Shown: positions 10,425-22,800 of the stretch, piece after piece
How the letters are laid out: each line of letters begins with the position of its first letter
How positions within the stretch are numbered: the stretch's first letter is position 1
Assembly (NCBI GenBank): GCA_029931535.1
Contig: JAQPZY010001628.1
Coordinates: 2,872,501 to 2,936,500 of the forward strand
Origin: Margaritifera margaritifera
Lineage: Eukaryota > Mollusca > Bivalvia > Unionida > Margaritiferidae
Direction: 5' to 3'
Length of the DNA stretch: 64,000 nt
Position numbers and translations under genes: made by a program
Notes under the pieces: generated by a model
Told to the model about the DNA's origin: nothing
Seen by the model: the letters and a program-made list of their open reading frames with translations, nothing else
The model's database searches: none

Positions 10425-12121
10425 AGAAAGGAACTTAACTACCATTTCCTCGGCATGATATAGCCTGTAATATCTGAAAATAGCCCTTAAAAGTAACACA
10501 TACAAACATGCTCAAGGAATAATGTCTTGAATTTTCCGCTTTTAACTTAGTAAACATTGCATATTCTAAAACACTATTGCACTCGCAAGTATCAGCTCAT
10601 GTTTAGATTTATAATCTTTACTGTTGATGACATCTGTAAGTCGTCTATTTACTTTAATTTCTGTTCGATCTTCCGGCTGTCTTTCCGTCCATCCGTCTGT
10701 CTTCAGTAAAATTAGATAGATAAATACATAGATATTGTCATTAGCCAATTGTTGCCATATTATGACAGTTGTACAGTAAAGCCGTTGAGACGTATTATTT
10801 TTCAGCAAATTTTTGTGACTTCACTAAAATAGTAGACCTCCTCCCTTTTGTAGATATTTGAATACACGAATACTGTACACGTATTTGTCATTGATAGGAT
10901 TTCCTCGAATAATCATTTACCGCTGCGCTCCGACGATGCATTATTTGTGCAATGACATCGAATTAATCCATCACCTACAAGTGTAAAAAGTGTGTGTGTG
11001 GGGGGGGGGGGGGGGGGGTGTTCGAAGTACTTTTCAAGTAAAGGTAAAATCTGATCGCAAAATAAGAAGATTGCAGAGTAGAAAACTAATGCTTCACATG
11101 AAAAATAGATTCTGATTTTCGACCACATGTAGCAAATTTATTAATTTAATTTTGCTTTTGCCTTAGTTTCATGGGGTATATTATATTATGCGCTATTTTG
11201 TTATCATTGAATTATGTAGCTTGTATACTTTAAATTCTGTTATATTTATTTAAAAAAAAGATATTTCGGAACAATCCAAGTTTAATTTCTACTCTCTTGA
11301 ACTCATAATGATAATAAGAGAATTAATTAGCGTTTGCATTTTTTCGCATTTAAATTGAAGTCCTCTTTAAATTTATCACCGTTTGTAACATCTATACCAA
11401 TTAAAATCAAACTTTTAATACATCTCGAGTACCTATTGCCAAAATGTATTTTTGTTTCACACTGCAAACTAGTTGTTGCATTTTCATCCTCAATCATCAT
11501 CAGATGTACTTCGTTTCTATTGAGTGCCACCTAGAGAACAGAACTGTCCGATTAACGAATTGCCAGGACCGAAATTACCAGGCTTTCTCATTAGCATAAC
11601 ATTTTCTGCAAAATATTTTTTTCTAACATTTTTCCACTTTATCAAAGATCCATTTGCTGTTTATAGTAATAATTTCGCATAATTCGCATGAAATATAGTA
11701 AAGCTAAAACATTTTGAGATTGTACATGTTTTATAGTGAAAACCATCGAGATGTCAGACAAACGGAAAACCACACTGCTGCATAGTTTGGCAACCTTAGC
11801 ACCACGGGCGTTTTTCCTTAATGTTTCACACCTAGTCCAGCCTCAGATTGTTATGATGTCTCACAGAATTTCGAATAAACAACGACTGACTGACTGACTG
11901 AGGTAGTGGATAAGAAGAAAGATAACACTTTGCGATTATTCAATTATAGCAAGACAATGGTAAAAAAAATGCGTAGTATGCTGTCTTCATTATTTGTTAT
12001 ATAGTTTTTCACCTTCAGGCTTCTTTCTTTTATCAATATTTTATTTTTAACTTTCTGTAAAATGTCTATCCCCTGCATTCACCATGCTTGTCGAGCTTTC
12101 AAAGATTTTATTCTTTTTCAG
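10425..12121. other. Non-coding stretch with possible retroelement 3' tail
   Basis: A G run is at 11001-11018. At 11865-11900, AATAAACAACGACTGACTGACTGACTGA looks like the end of a LINE carrying a short TGAC tail: a polyadenylation-like AATAAA, then tetranucleotide repeats. No coding remnant was seen upstream. The 3' end of this stretch is the polypyrimidine tract and AG acceptor of the first visible NOL4-like exon. Confidence 0.3.
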
Positions 12122-12312
12122 AAAGTACTTCAACTCATGTCAATGGGAGCATTGGAAGGTCAACACCAGTGAATCTGGCCAAAACTTCACCAGCCGACAC
12201 ACAAGTGGAGGAATCGACACCCATGAATACATCCAACAGTAAATCAACCTCACCTTCTACAGACAGTGGACACCCAGAAAGGAAAAGGCGCGCTAGTGAA
12301 GACAGTATGGAG
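12122..12312 (+). CDS. NOL4: NOL4-like exon a (first visible)
   Basis: The acceptor is ttctttttcag and the donor gtaaac. The exon starts with the last two bases of a split codon, then reads [19 protein letters not shown] and ends SEDSME. It is low-complexity and Ser/Thr-rich, with one basic cluster (ERKRR). The frame continues into the intron ATT repeat, which would add poly-isoleucine if unspliced, so the donor at 12313 is the sensible end. Confidence 0.85.
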
Positions 12313-12329
12313 GTAAACAGAGTTCAAAA

Positions 12330-12361
<32 letters not shown>

Positions 12362-15300
12362 GTAGTAGTAGTAGTAAAAACAATCAACAACCAGCAAATG
12401 CAAGAAGAATGAATAATAACAGCTGCTTCAGCAAAAACAGCAATAATAATAATAATGATAATAATAATAATTTTGAGTGAGTCTTTGTTATTACAATCGT
12501 TACTTGTTGCCTCGCATTACAAGAAGTTTATATAATCTCAAAAGCATGCCAAGTTGCACGATACACTAAATTTGCCCTCAGGCCTTCATATACCTCGTCG
12601 GAAACACTGTACAAACTAGGGGAATGAACCATAATAGATTTCACAATGTATGAACCAATATAGTTTTCACAATGTATAGGTATGTCACGGAAAGTAGTCT
12701 GTTATTGAGAATATCATATAATTCTTGCATGATCAAACCGGTTCCAGCTGATTTAATGTATAAACTTGCTTCTTGTTTGTTTTTCTTTTTTTCAATTTTG
12801 TAATATATAATGTAGATAGTCATTATTTATGTAAGAACAATGATACTATGCCATTTGCTGCAAGACTCTGTGGATAAAACTTCATGGTCTCATAAAGATC
12901 CTTTGTGTTTGTTACACTCAGAAAAATGTCTACATCCTTTTTATAGCCCCGCATCGAGATGATGGAGCTCTATAGTAATTGCATTTTGTGTCCATCTGTC
13001 TACCCATACATATGTCCATCCATACATCTGTCCATCCATTCACTCTTCTTGTTACCAGCATAGCTCTGCAGCCCTTACACATAATTGGATGCCATTTGCT
13101 AGATTGATTGCCTATTGCATCTAGATGTGCCTTTTAAAGGTGTCATCCTTCAGGTTCTAATGGGATGGAGTTATTGCCCTTTTTCCATCAAATTTACATC
13201 TCCACAACAGCAGATCCTTGTAACCTGCATATCTCAGGAACCATTCAATATATATTATGATGCAATTTGATGTGCACCTTTTCTCATTGTCCTAGATGTG
13301 CCCATATGTGTGTCCTTATGGGTTTTGTTTTGTCAACTCCATTTTGAACAGAGTGCTGGCTCTTGACAATTAACCAATATGTTCACTTAAGATGTTGCTT
13401 GTAACCAGCATAGCCCTGTAACCCTTAGACATCAAATTTGTTATGTGGCTTGCCTATTATATGTAGATGTGTCTTTTAAAGACTTCATCTTTCAGGTCCA
13501 AAATTTTGTATGGAGTTATGGCCCTTTTTTCATCAATATCAAATATCCACTACAGCAGATCCTTGTAACCAGCATAGCCCAGGAACCATTCAACATATCT
13601 GATACAGTTTGGTGTGTACATTGTCTCAAGACCTTGATGTGCCTTTAATAGGTGTTGGATTGAGTTATAACCCTTGCCAATTAACTTCATATCTTCACAT
13701 GTGGTGTTGCTTGTAACCAGCATAACTAAATTTTTCCATTCAGCATTGTCTGATGCAGTTTGGTATGAACATTAACATATAAGATTAGATGTGCCTTTAA
13801 TGGGTTTAGTCGTGTTTCTAAGAGTTATGGACCCTGACTTCTTGTCCTCCTGACTTTGACTTCTGCAAGATAACTTCACCAGATTTGTTGCATTTCAACC
13901 CAATTTAGCATGTGGCTTCAGACTGATGAGACCTCAAGTGAGTTTAATTCCCAGTGTTCCACATAACCTAACTAAGCTTTGCTGAATTTCAACCAGACTT
14001 GGCATGCAGCTTTATTTTGATGGAACCTTGAATGAGTTTAATTTTAACTGTTCTTTCATATTATCAGTTAGAAGAGTTATGGCCCCTGGCTGCTCATCCT
14101 CCTAACTTTGCTTTCTGCAGCATAGCTTTACTAAGGCATATTGCATTTAAGACAAAGATATCATGCAAGTTATATTGATGAGACCTTGAATGAGTTTAAT
14201 TTTAAGTGCTCCACATTATCATTTAGAAGAGTTATGACCCCTGGTTGCTCATCCTCCTAACTTTGCTTTCTGCAGCATAACTTTACTAAGGCATATTGCA
14301 TTTCAGCCAAATATATCATGCAAGTTATATTGATGAGACCTTGAATGAGTTAGATTTTCAGCATTCCACATCATCATTTGAAACAGTTATTGCCTGAATT
14401 TCCATCTTCTCCATGTGTTTACCAACAGAAGTTCTTCCGTTTAAGGCCCTACAAAGCAATTTGTAGAGAGTGGGGGAAGGACTGCTAGCTCCAGTTCCTT
14501 TTTTGATTATAGCACTTTACCCCAAATTCCTTTTAATTTATATCTCAAAAAAGTAAAAGCTGCTTTGTTTTTACTTAAGGTGCACTGCACAAGAAATCCT
14601 GGTTAATGTCATCTGTCATTTACTCTAATGCCTCCAGTTCTAAAATCCTGGTTACTGTCATCTGTCATCTATCATTTAATCTAATGCCTCCAGTTATAAA
14701 ATCCTGGTTACTGTCATCTGTCATCTGTCATTTAATCTAATGCCTCCAGTTCAAAAATCCTGGTTACTGTCATATGTCATTTAATCTAATGACTCCAGTT
14801 CTAAAATCCTGGTTACTGTCATATGTCATTTAATCTAATGACTCCAGTTCTAAAATCCTGGTTACTGTCATATGTCATTTAATCTAATGACTCCAGTTCT
14901 AAAAGGCTGGTTACTGTCATATGTCATTTAATCTAATGACTCCAGTTCTAAAAGGCTGGTTACTGTCATATGTCATTTAATCTAATGACTCCAGTTCTAA
15001 AATCCTGGTTACAGTTTGGGATATGTTTTGATTTACAGTATAATTAAGGTGGTGGTGTTTTGTGTTTTATGGCAACACAAGTAGGTTATTAGTGCAAAGG
15101 CAATTGGAGTAAAATGCCTTGCCCAAGGACACACCATAGTAGCCAACCCAGGCTGACACAGTGGTAGAATTTGGACTAGCACCCTTTTGGGTGCAAGTCC
15201 AGCACACTGACCACTGAGCCACTGCAGCTCCTGCCTCAATGAGTCACCTATTACAACATGTAGGAGAGCACTTTGGGCCTGTTCTACATCACTGAACCCA

Positions 15301-16689
15301 CAGCGGGTTACAGCAAAGTCAAAGACTAACTAGATAATCTAAGTTTTAGTAAACCACTGACAAAAAGAATCATGTTTTCATCATTAACAATTGATTTCAC
15401 TTTTTATTCTTGTCATAGGAGGCAACAAGATCGAGTGAAACTGGAACCAATGATGACATATCAGGTTTAAAAGAAGATGATGATGATGATGACAATGATG
15501 ATGAGGAAAAGATACTGCCTGGTCACCACTATGACCCAGAAAGATTGAAAGCATTTAATGTAAGTACATGTTTCACCCATGCTCTTCTGAATTTTGCAAC
15601 CTCTACTCTCTAGCTTTTTTTCCCCTCAATATGGTCAACAACTGGGGGTGTTTTACGAAATTGCAAAAAAATATGCTTGAATGGAGATACAAGACCCTCA
15701 AAATTCAATTATTATTTTTTTGTAGTTCAAAAAGTAGCTTAAATCGTGTCTTTGTCAAAGATCATATATAAAGTTCCCCTAAATGCACTTGTGGTTCTCC
15801 TGCTGAAACTTTGTTTTATTTCAGTTATTTTTTTAATGTCCTAATACAAGGCCGGCATTGATAAATCCAATCTGCCTTGAAATGAATGTCCTAATGACAA
15901 TACAAGGCCACCATTGATAAATCCAATCTGTCTTGAAATGAATGTCCTGATAATAATACAAGGCCAGCATTGATATAGTCCAATCTGTGTTGAAATGAAT
16001 ATCCTAATAACAATACAAGGCCAGCATTAATATAGTCCAATCTGTCTTGAAAGGAATGTCCTAGTAACAATACAAGGCCAGCATCGATATAGTCCAATCT
16101 GTCTTGAAAAATGAATGTCCTAATAACAATACAAGGCCAGCATTGATATAGTCCAATCTGTCTTGATATTTATTTTAGTCTCAGGCTTCTTTACATAGTG
16201 TTTTATTGGAAATTGATGTAAAAATGAATGCCAGTAAATATTTAAATTGTGTAAAAATTAATGCCAGTGAATATTTAAATTTGTGTAAAAATTAATGCCA
16301 GTGAATATTTAAATTTGTGTAAAAATTAATGCCAGTGAATATTTAAATTTGTGTAAAAATGTATGCCAGTGAATATTTAAATTTAACAATATTTTAATTG
16401 AACTAAATGTATATTGTCCATTGTATATTTGTATGCAAGAGTATTGATGTCATGCAGAGTCTCTCTCTCTCTCTCTCTTTCATTCGTTCAGGACAATATG
16501 AATCTATATACATGTACATATCAACCTCATGGTCATGTTACATTAGGGATCGACAACCATATAACTTTTAGCCTACTGCCTGATCCTTTTGGCAGAGACA
16601 TATTAGCTGTGGACTTATTGAATGTACATTAATGTATTTCATCAATCTTGCCAATGAGTTAATTATTATTATTATTATTATCATCATCA

Positions 16690-16753
<64 letters not shown>

Positions 16754-16764
16754 CATCATCATCA

Positions 16765-16831
<67 letters not shown>

Positions 16832-19800
16832 CAGTAGTTGTACATATAGTAGTAAGTGGGAATTCTTGTTTCCTGTGGAAAATTACTGTCACTGTACTGC
16901 TTATTATGAATCTGAGCAGTGAAAATAACTTTTTAATTTTTGTGGAAATGGTTATTATCTGAGAAGATAATTTTTGTTAAATTAATGACATAATTACTTA
17001 AATTTGCTGCCACTATTAAGTTAACTTGGCCATTTTATGTTTTCAACAACATTTATAAGATTTTGATGCAAACCTCTGATTTTATGTGCATTTTTTAATA
17101 TTTGATCACAGTGATGCAATAGGTTATAGAAGCAGTTGATTCTTTTTCAAAAGCACAATGGAAAAGTATTTTTTTGAATCCATCAAAGAACTCTAATAAA
17201 AAGCTTTTGATCTTTAAGAGCTGGTTCAAAAATCTCTCACTCTCTCTCTCACTCAGTCTTTCTCAGCAATATGCCTATATAAATTCAAAAAATAATTTCC
17301 CCATGTTTCAGATGTTTGTTCGATTGTTTGTTGATGAAAATCTTGACCGTATGGTACCTATTTCGAAGCAACCTAAAGACAAGATTCAGGCAATCCTAGA
17401 AGCTTGCGATCGACAGTTTCCAGAATTTCATGAACGCTCACGAAAAAGGATCCGAACCTATCTCAAGTCCTGTCGAAGAATGAGAAGATCAAAAGAACAG
17501 AATGGATGGGAACCTGTAAGCCAAATTCGCATACCTTAGAACTTTGTATTAATTTTTTTATCTCTCCTGCTTTAGCATCGGCGAGACACGGGGCTCACTC
17601 ATTCCGACGGCAGCAACATCAACATTGGTTAAGATTTAGGTTAAAGTTTGTCTGTATGGTCTTAAGTACCTAACCCTTTGAGGGATTGCTTTCATACTTG
17701 GACCATATTATTAGTAGGCACTGGTCTTTCATCTCTTTTCACCCCCACCTTCCCTGGCTCCATCTATCCCTCCAGACATGATCATGGTGTTTTGAAAAAT
17801 CTTGGTTAAATGTTTGGTTAATTTAGTTTTCTGCATAGTCACAAGTTCCAAACCTTTGAAAGGAGTGCTATCAAACTTGGTAAGTGGAATCAGTATGCAT
17901 TTTCCTTTCAACTCCATGCACCCCAATCCTCCCTCTGTCCCCAGAGCAAGATCAAAGTCATTTGAAAATCTTGGTTAAGTTTTCATTAAGAGTTTTTTTT
18001 AATGGTTATAAGTCAAATACCTTGTTAGGGATAGCTGTCATACTTGGGATGTAAAACCAGTAAGCTCTGCCCTTTGATTTCCATGCACAAGCACCCTTCC
18101 TTTAACCATCAGGCAAGGTCAAGGTGATTTGAAAATCTGTTAAGTTCTCATTTAAAGTTTATCTGTATGGTCATAGATTCCACATCTTGGGTTTGATCAC
18201 AATCATATTTGGGCTGTAGAATTAGGAAGCTCATCCCTTTCATATATATGCACACCTACCCACTCTATGACCCTCAGGCATGGTCAAGGTCAAGTGAAAA
18301 TCTTGGTTAAGTTTTTGGTAACAGTTTTTCTGTATGGACATTAGTCACAAACTCTGTGAAGGATAGCTTTCATGCTTAGACTATAGAACTAGTAATCACT
18401 GCCTTTTAATACTCATTTCCATCAGACCCTAAGGCAAGGTCAAGGTCATTTTAAAGTGAAAACATGTTTCTATCAAATAAGTGAGCCAGAGAAACATACA
18501 ACTCCTTGGAATTTGTGGTTATGTTTTCTTGCTAGTACCATGTTTATTTTCTAAATTATGATTTGTTACATATTTGATGCTACTTTCATCAAATATCTAT
18601 GGCACATGTGACAACCAACATCCCAACACGTTATCTACCACAGTTTATGGTACACATGCTTTTATACATCTTGAATGGGTTTTAAAAAGTATATTATTGT
18701 ATAATCATTCTTAATTTTGTAGTAGCATAGCCTAATTTATTTTCCATATGAATTTTACTAATTGCAAGAACGTAATATTTTGCAATATTTGTATGTCTGC
18801 CATCATATCTATGGAGGTGTCATATGGTGTTACACATCTGCCCCATCCTGTCCAATCCCATCCATCTGTCTGCTCCATCCTGTCCCATCCCATCCATCTG
18901 TCTGCCACATCCTGTCCCATCCATCCATCTGTCTGCCACAAATTTAGTGTCTGCTAAATTAAGTTTCAATGACTTAGTGACTGAAACCACATTTTAATGG
19001 AGGCTTTATATGAATAAGACCTAGGTCAAATTCAATTTACACCATTGTCTATCAAAGTGTGACAAATTAAATTTACACAATTGTCTAACAAAACATGACC
19101 TGATTGGACTTGGTACTTTGCTGTTGCATAGTGAAACAAAGTTTGCTTCAATTGGACCAAGTTGTCTGGGTCATCCATGACATATGGACATATTTCAAAT
19201 TTAATGAATGACCTTGATTACTAAAAAATAATGACCAAGTTGTCTGGGTCATCCATGACATATGGACATACTTCTAATTTAATGAATGACCTTGATTACT
19301 AAAAGATAATGACCAAGTTGTCTGGGTCATCCATGACATATGGACATATTTCTAATTTAATGAATGACCTTGATTACTAAAAGGCAACTCCCTACCACTG
19401 TGAAATGAAAATGGTTGTTTTCACCCAGATGACTGATAAGTTTTTATGTCCTTGACTCAAAGAATGATGTCCTTGACATTGATTTTTATGTCCTTGACTC
19501 AAAGTCAGAAATGTGAATGATACCCAGAATGATTTTTGCAGTGCACATGCACTAATAATGCATTTTGAGATGCATCAGTCTGCAAACTATAGGTCTTTTC
19601 TATGAATTTTCAGTAGAAGGGACTCGAGTTAAATGCTTCATAATCACACATAAAGAATCCACCTGGAAAAAACAATTTCTTTTGTGAAAGTCAATATATT
19701 TTTCTGTCTGTGCATTTTCAGCTACGGCCCACCCCTCCCCATCTTACCTCAGCTGCAGCAGAGAGTTTACTTGCACAAGCATGTGACAATGAGGGTCAAA

Positions 19801-22800
19801 ATGCAAAACGAATGCGGATGGGCCTAGAACCACTAGCTGTAAGATTTATTGATTTATTGATTGATAGATTTATTTATTTATTGAGGTTATGTTCCCCATC
19901 TTATGGCAACCCCCAAGCCCAAGACTCTTTAGCCTCTATAAAAATAAGAACTTTATCCAACATGTAACATTCAGACATAAACAAAAATTGTATGCATGTA
20001 GCATAATAAAATTCATTATTATGTATGTTCTATAATTCAACATTATTCACACTTACATTTTCCATCCTTTTTGTAGTTAGATGCAGTAAATAACAATTTA
20101 TTAAACATATGTAGATTTCAGATCAGAAGCATGAAGGAAAGTTTCAGCTCACCTGGCCGGTAGGGTTAGGATTTGGCAGAGAGCATCCTTGCATAAAGGT
20201 CTGTCAAATTTATTACAAATATTTGCTCATCTGCCATATAATATACAGCCCTTGTTAATGAAAATAGAGAAGAAGAAAAAAGGTTTAAGTGAGTTTTCTT
20301 AGAAACTGCTCTTCAGAATTCGACTAATTTTAACAGAAAGCATACTGGCATTAGGATGTTTCAATTACACCCACATGATGCTGATCCATCATCATAATGG
20401 TCACTGTTAATTTAAAGAAAAGAAGGGAAAAAAATGTAAACAACTCCTTCTCAAAAATGGCTCGGCAGAATTTTACAGAAGTTGATAAAAAGCATTCTGG
20501 CATAAAGGCTTTCCAAGTTTATACAAATAATACCAATTCACTATAAATATGGCCACCATTACTAAAAAAAATTTAAATTATTCTTCTCTGGAGCAACTCA
20601 GCAGAATTTGACCAAATCCGATTTAAAGCATTCTGGCACAAAGTCCTTTTAAGTTTTTAAAAATGATGCTGATCCACCATCAATGTGGATGCTGTTACTA
20701 AAAACAGAAAAAAACTTTAAACAACTTCTTGTCAAAAAGGCTCAACAGAATTTAACCAAATTTGACAGAATGTATCCTGGGATGAATGACTGTCATTACT
20801 GATCAAACTTTACAGAAAGCATTTTTGCATAAAAGTCCTTAGTTTTGTCCAAAATGCTGATCCACAATCAAATATAGCTGCCATTGCAAAAAAAAAAAAG
20901 AAAGATCTTTAAACTTTAAAAAAAAAACACTCAGCAGGATTTGATCAAATTAGACTGAGCTTATCCTGGCTAAAAGGTCATTCGAGTTTTACAAATAAAT
21001 TCATTCTGTGCCATTTCTAAAACCAGGAAGAGCCTTAAATTACTTCTTGTCAAAAACCACTCAAAAGCATTTAACAGAAAACATCCTGGTTTGAAGTCTA
21101 TCAGTTATAAAAAAATGATGCTGAAATGCCATCACATATGGCTGAAGACACTAAAAACTGCAAAATTTTGAAACAAAGTTTTAGTGCTGTAAGGCCTAGT
21201 GAACTTATGGCATATGACCCAGTTTCTGATGCACATTGTCTGTCCATCAAGAATTGCTTTTTACCACTCTAGAGGCCAAATGTTTGATATGTTTTTAATC
21301 AAACTTGGAATGTAAGCTTATCTCATCAAGATCTGGGAATAGTTCAATAATGAGTGAGATCCACCAATATTATTGAGGTGATCTTGCATCTGATTGACTG
21401 AGCTTGTTACCTCTCAGAAGGCCATTTTTCTGATCCAGTTTTGATCAAACTTGGAAAATAAGTTTTAGTTCAACAATGAGTGAGATCCACAAATACTATT
21501 GAGGTGATCATACATCTGATTGGCTGAGTTTGTTACCACTCTGGAGGCTATAGTTCTGATCCAATTTTGATCAGACTGGAAGTGTAGGCTTATATCATCA
21601 AGGTCTCAGTTGAGTTTGATAATGAGCAAGATTCCTGCATATTAATGAAGTGACCTTGTATCTGATTGGCTGAGCTTATTGCCACCCTGGAAGCTAAATT
21701 TCTGATTCAATTTTGATTGAACTTGGAATATTGGGTTATGTCATAAACATCTTGGATGAGTTCAATAATGAGTGAGATCCATGCATATTAATGAGATGAT
21801 TCTGCATCTGATTGTCTGAGCTTGTTTACACTCTGGAGACTATGTTTCTGATCTGATTTTGACCAAACTTGGAATATAGACTTATGATATCAAGATCCCA
21901 AATGATTTTAATAATGCACAAGATCCATGCATATTAATGAGGTGTCTTGCATCACATTGGCTGAGCTTGCTACTACTCAAAAGGATTATGAGGGAGATCC
22001 ATGCATATTAATGACGTGATCTTACATATGATAGAAGGAACTTGTCAAGGGTCTAGTGACTCATTCTGAACATATTTCAATCAAACTTGTTTAATAGTTT
22101 TATATCATCAAGACATTCAATAAATTTAATTATGAGCAAAAATTAAACTCAGTTTTGAGTTAATATTTTATCTAGTTTGCTGAACTTGCTACCATCCTGG
22201 AGACTTAATTTTGATCAGAGTTTACTCAAAACTTGGTAAATAAGCCTTTATTATCATGTTCATAAACAGGTTCTGTAATAAGTTATATCTGTGCATGTTA
22301 ATGAGGTGATCTTGCATCTGATTGGTTGAGCTTTTTATCTCTCTAAATACTTTATTTCTCATCTGATTTTGATAGAACTTGTTAAATAGGTTTTTATCAT
22401 CAAGATCTTGGACGAAATCTGTTATGGGCAATCTATGCATAATAATTATCTCTTTTTTTTGTGCAAGAATTTGATCACACCTGTTAAAATAGGTAAAATT
22501 GACATGATATAAAGGTTGGAAGAGTACACAGAGTTGTGTCCTTACAATGCATAGTAATTCTATGTTGCACGTGTATACACCACTCAGATAAATTATTCTT
22601 CTATAGAGTGCATTAACAACTCTTAATGCAACTCTGTTATTCAATACTTAATGAGATTTTCTGCTTACATTTTTTTGCAACTCAAGTCCTATGTAGGTGA
22701 TATAAATACTCACACTCACAATATTATTAAAATTGTGCCCTCAGATTGGTGTGTGACTGTAATTCTTAGCAGTCTGGATCTAATAAGAAGGTATCATGTT

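Larger units (their letters stand above)
12313..15418. other. NOL4-like intron: microsatellites, old dispersed repeats, 49 bp array, SINE
   Basis: ATT and AAT runs lie at about 12331-12375 and 12441-12470. From about 12940 to 14400 the intron is made of diverged repeats of phrases such as CTTGTAACCAGCATAGCC and GAGTTATTGCCCTTTTT. The period is roughly 350 bp, and later units centre on GAGACCTTGAATGAGTTTAA. The first part begins TAGCCCCGCATCGAGATGATGG. These look like ancient dispersed repeats that were locally duplicated. There is no coding. Confidence 0.6.
15560..17311. other. NOL4-like intron with three repeat tracts
   Basis: The intron holds a 57 bp array, a 33 bp array and a long ATT tract, annotated separately, plus short CT runs at about 16461-16478 and 17236-17254. 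Nothing else was recognised. Confidence 0.6.

Noticed and set aside
12313..12480. Extension of the first NOL4-like exon through the ATT and AAT repeats
   Set aside because: The open frame would add poly-Ile and poly-Asn, and a consensus donor precedes it whose phase matches the next exon exactly.
16632..16922. ORFs rich in Ile, Asn or Met
   Set aside because: They are translations of the ATT/ATC microsatellite.
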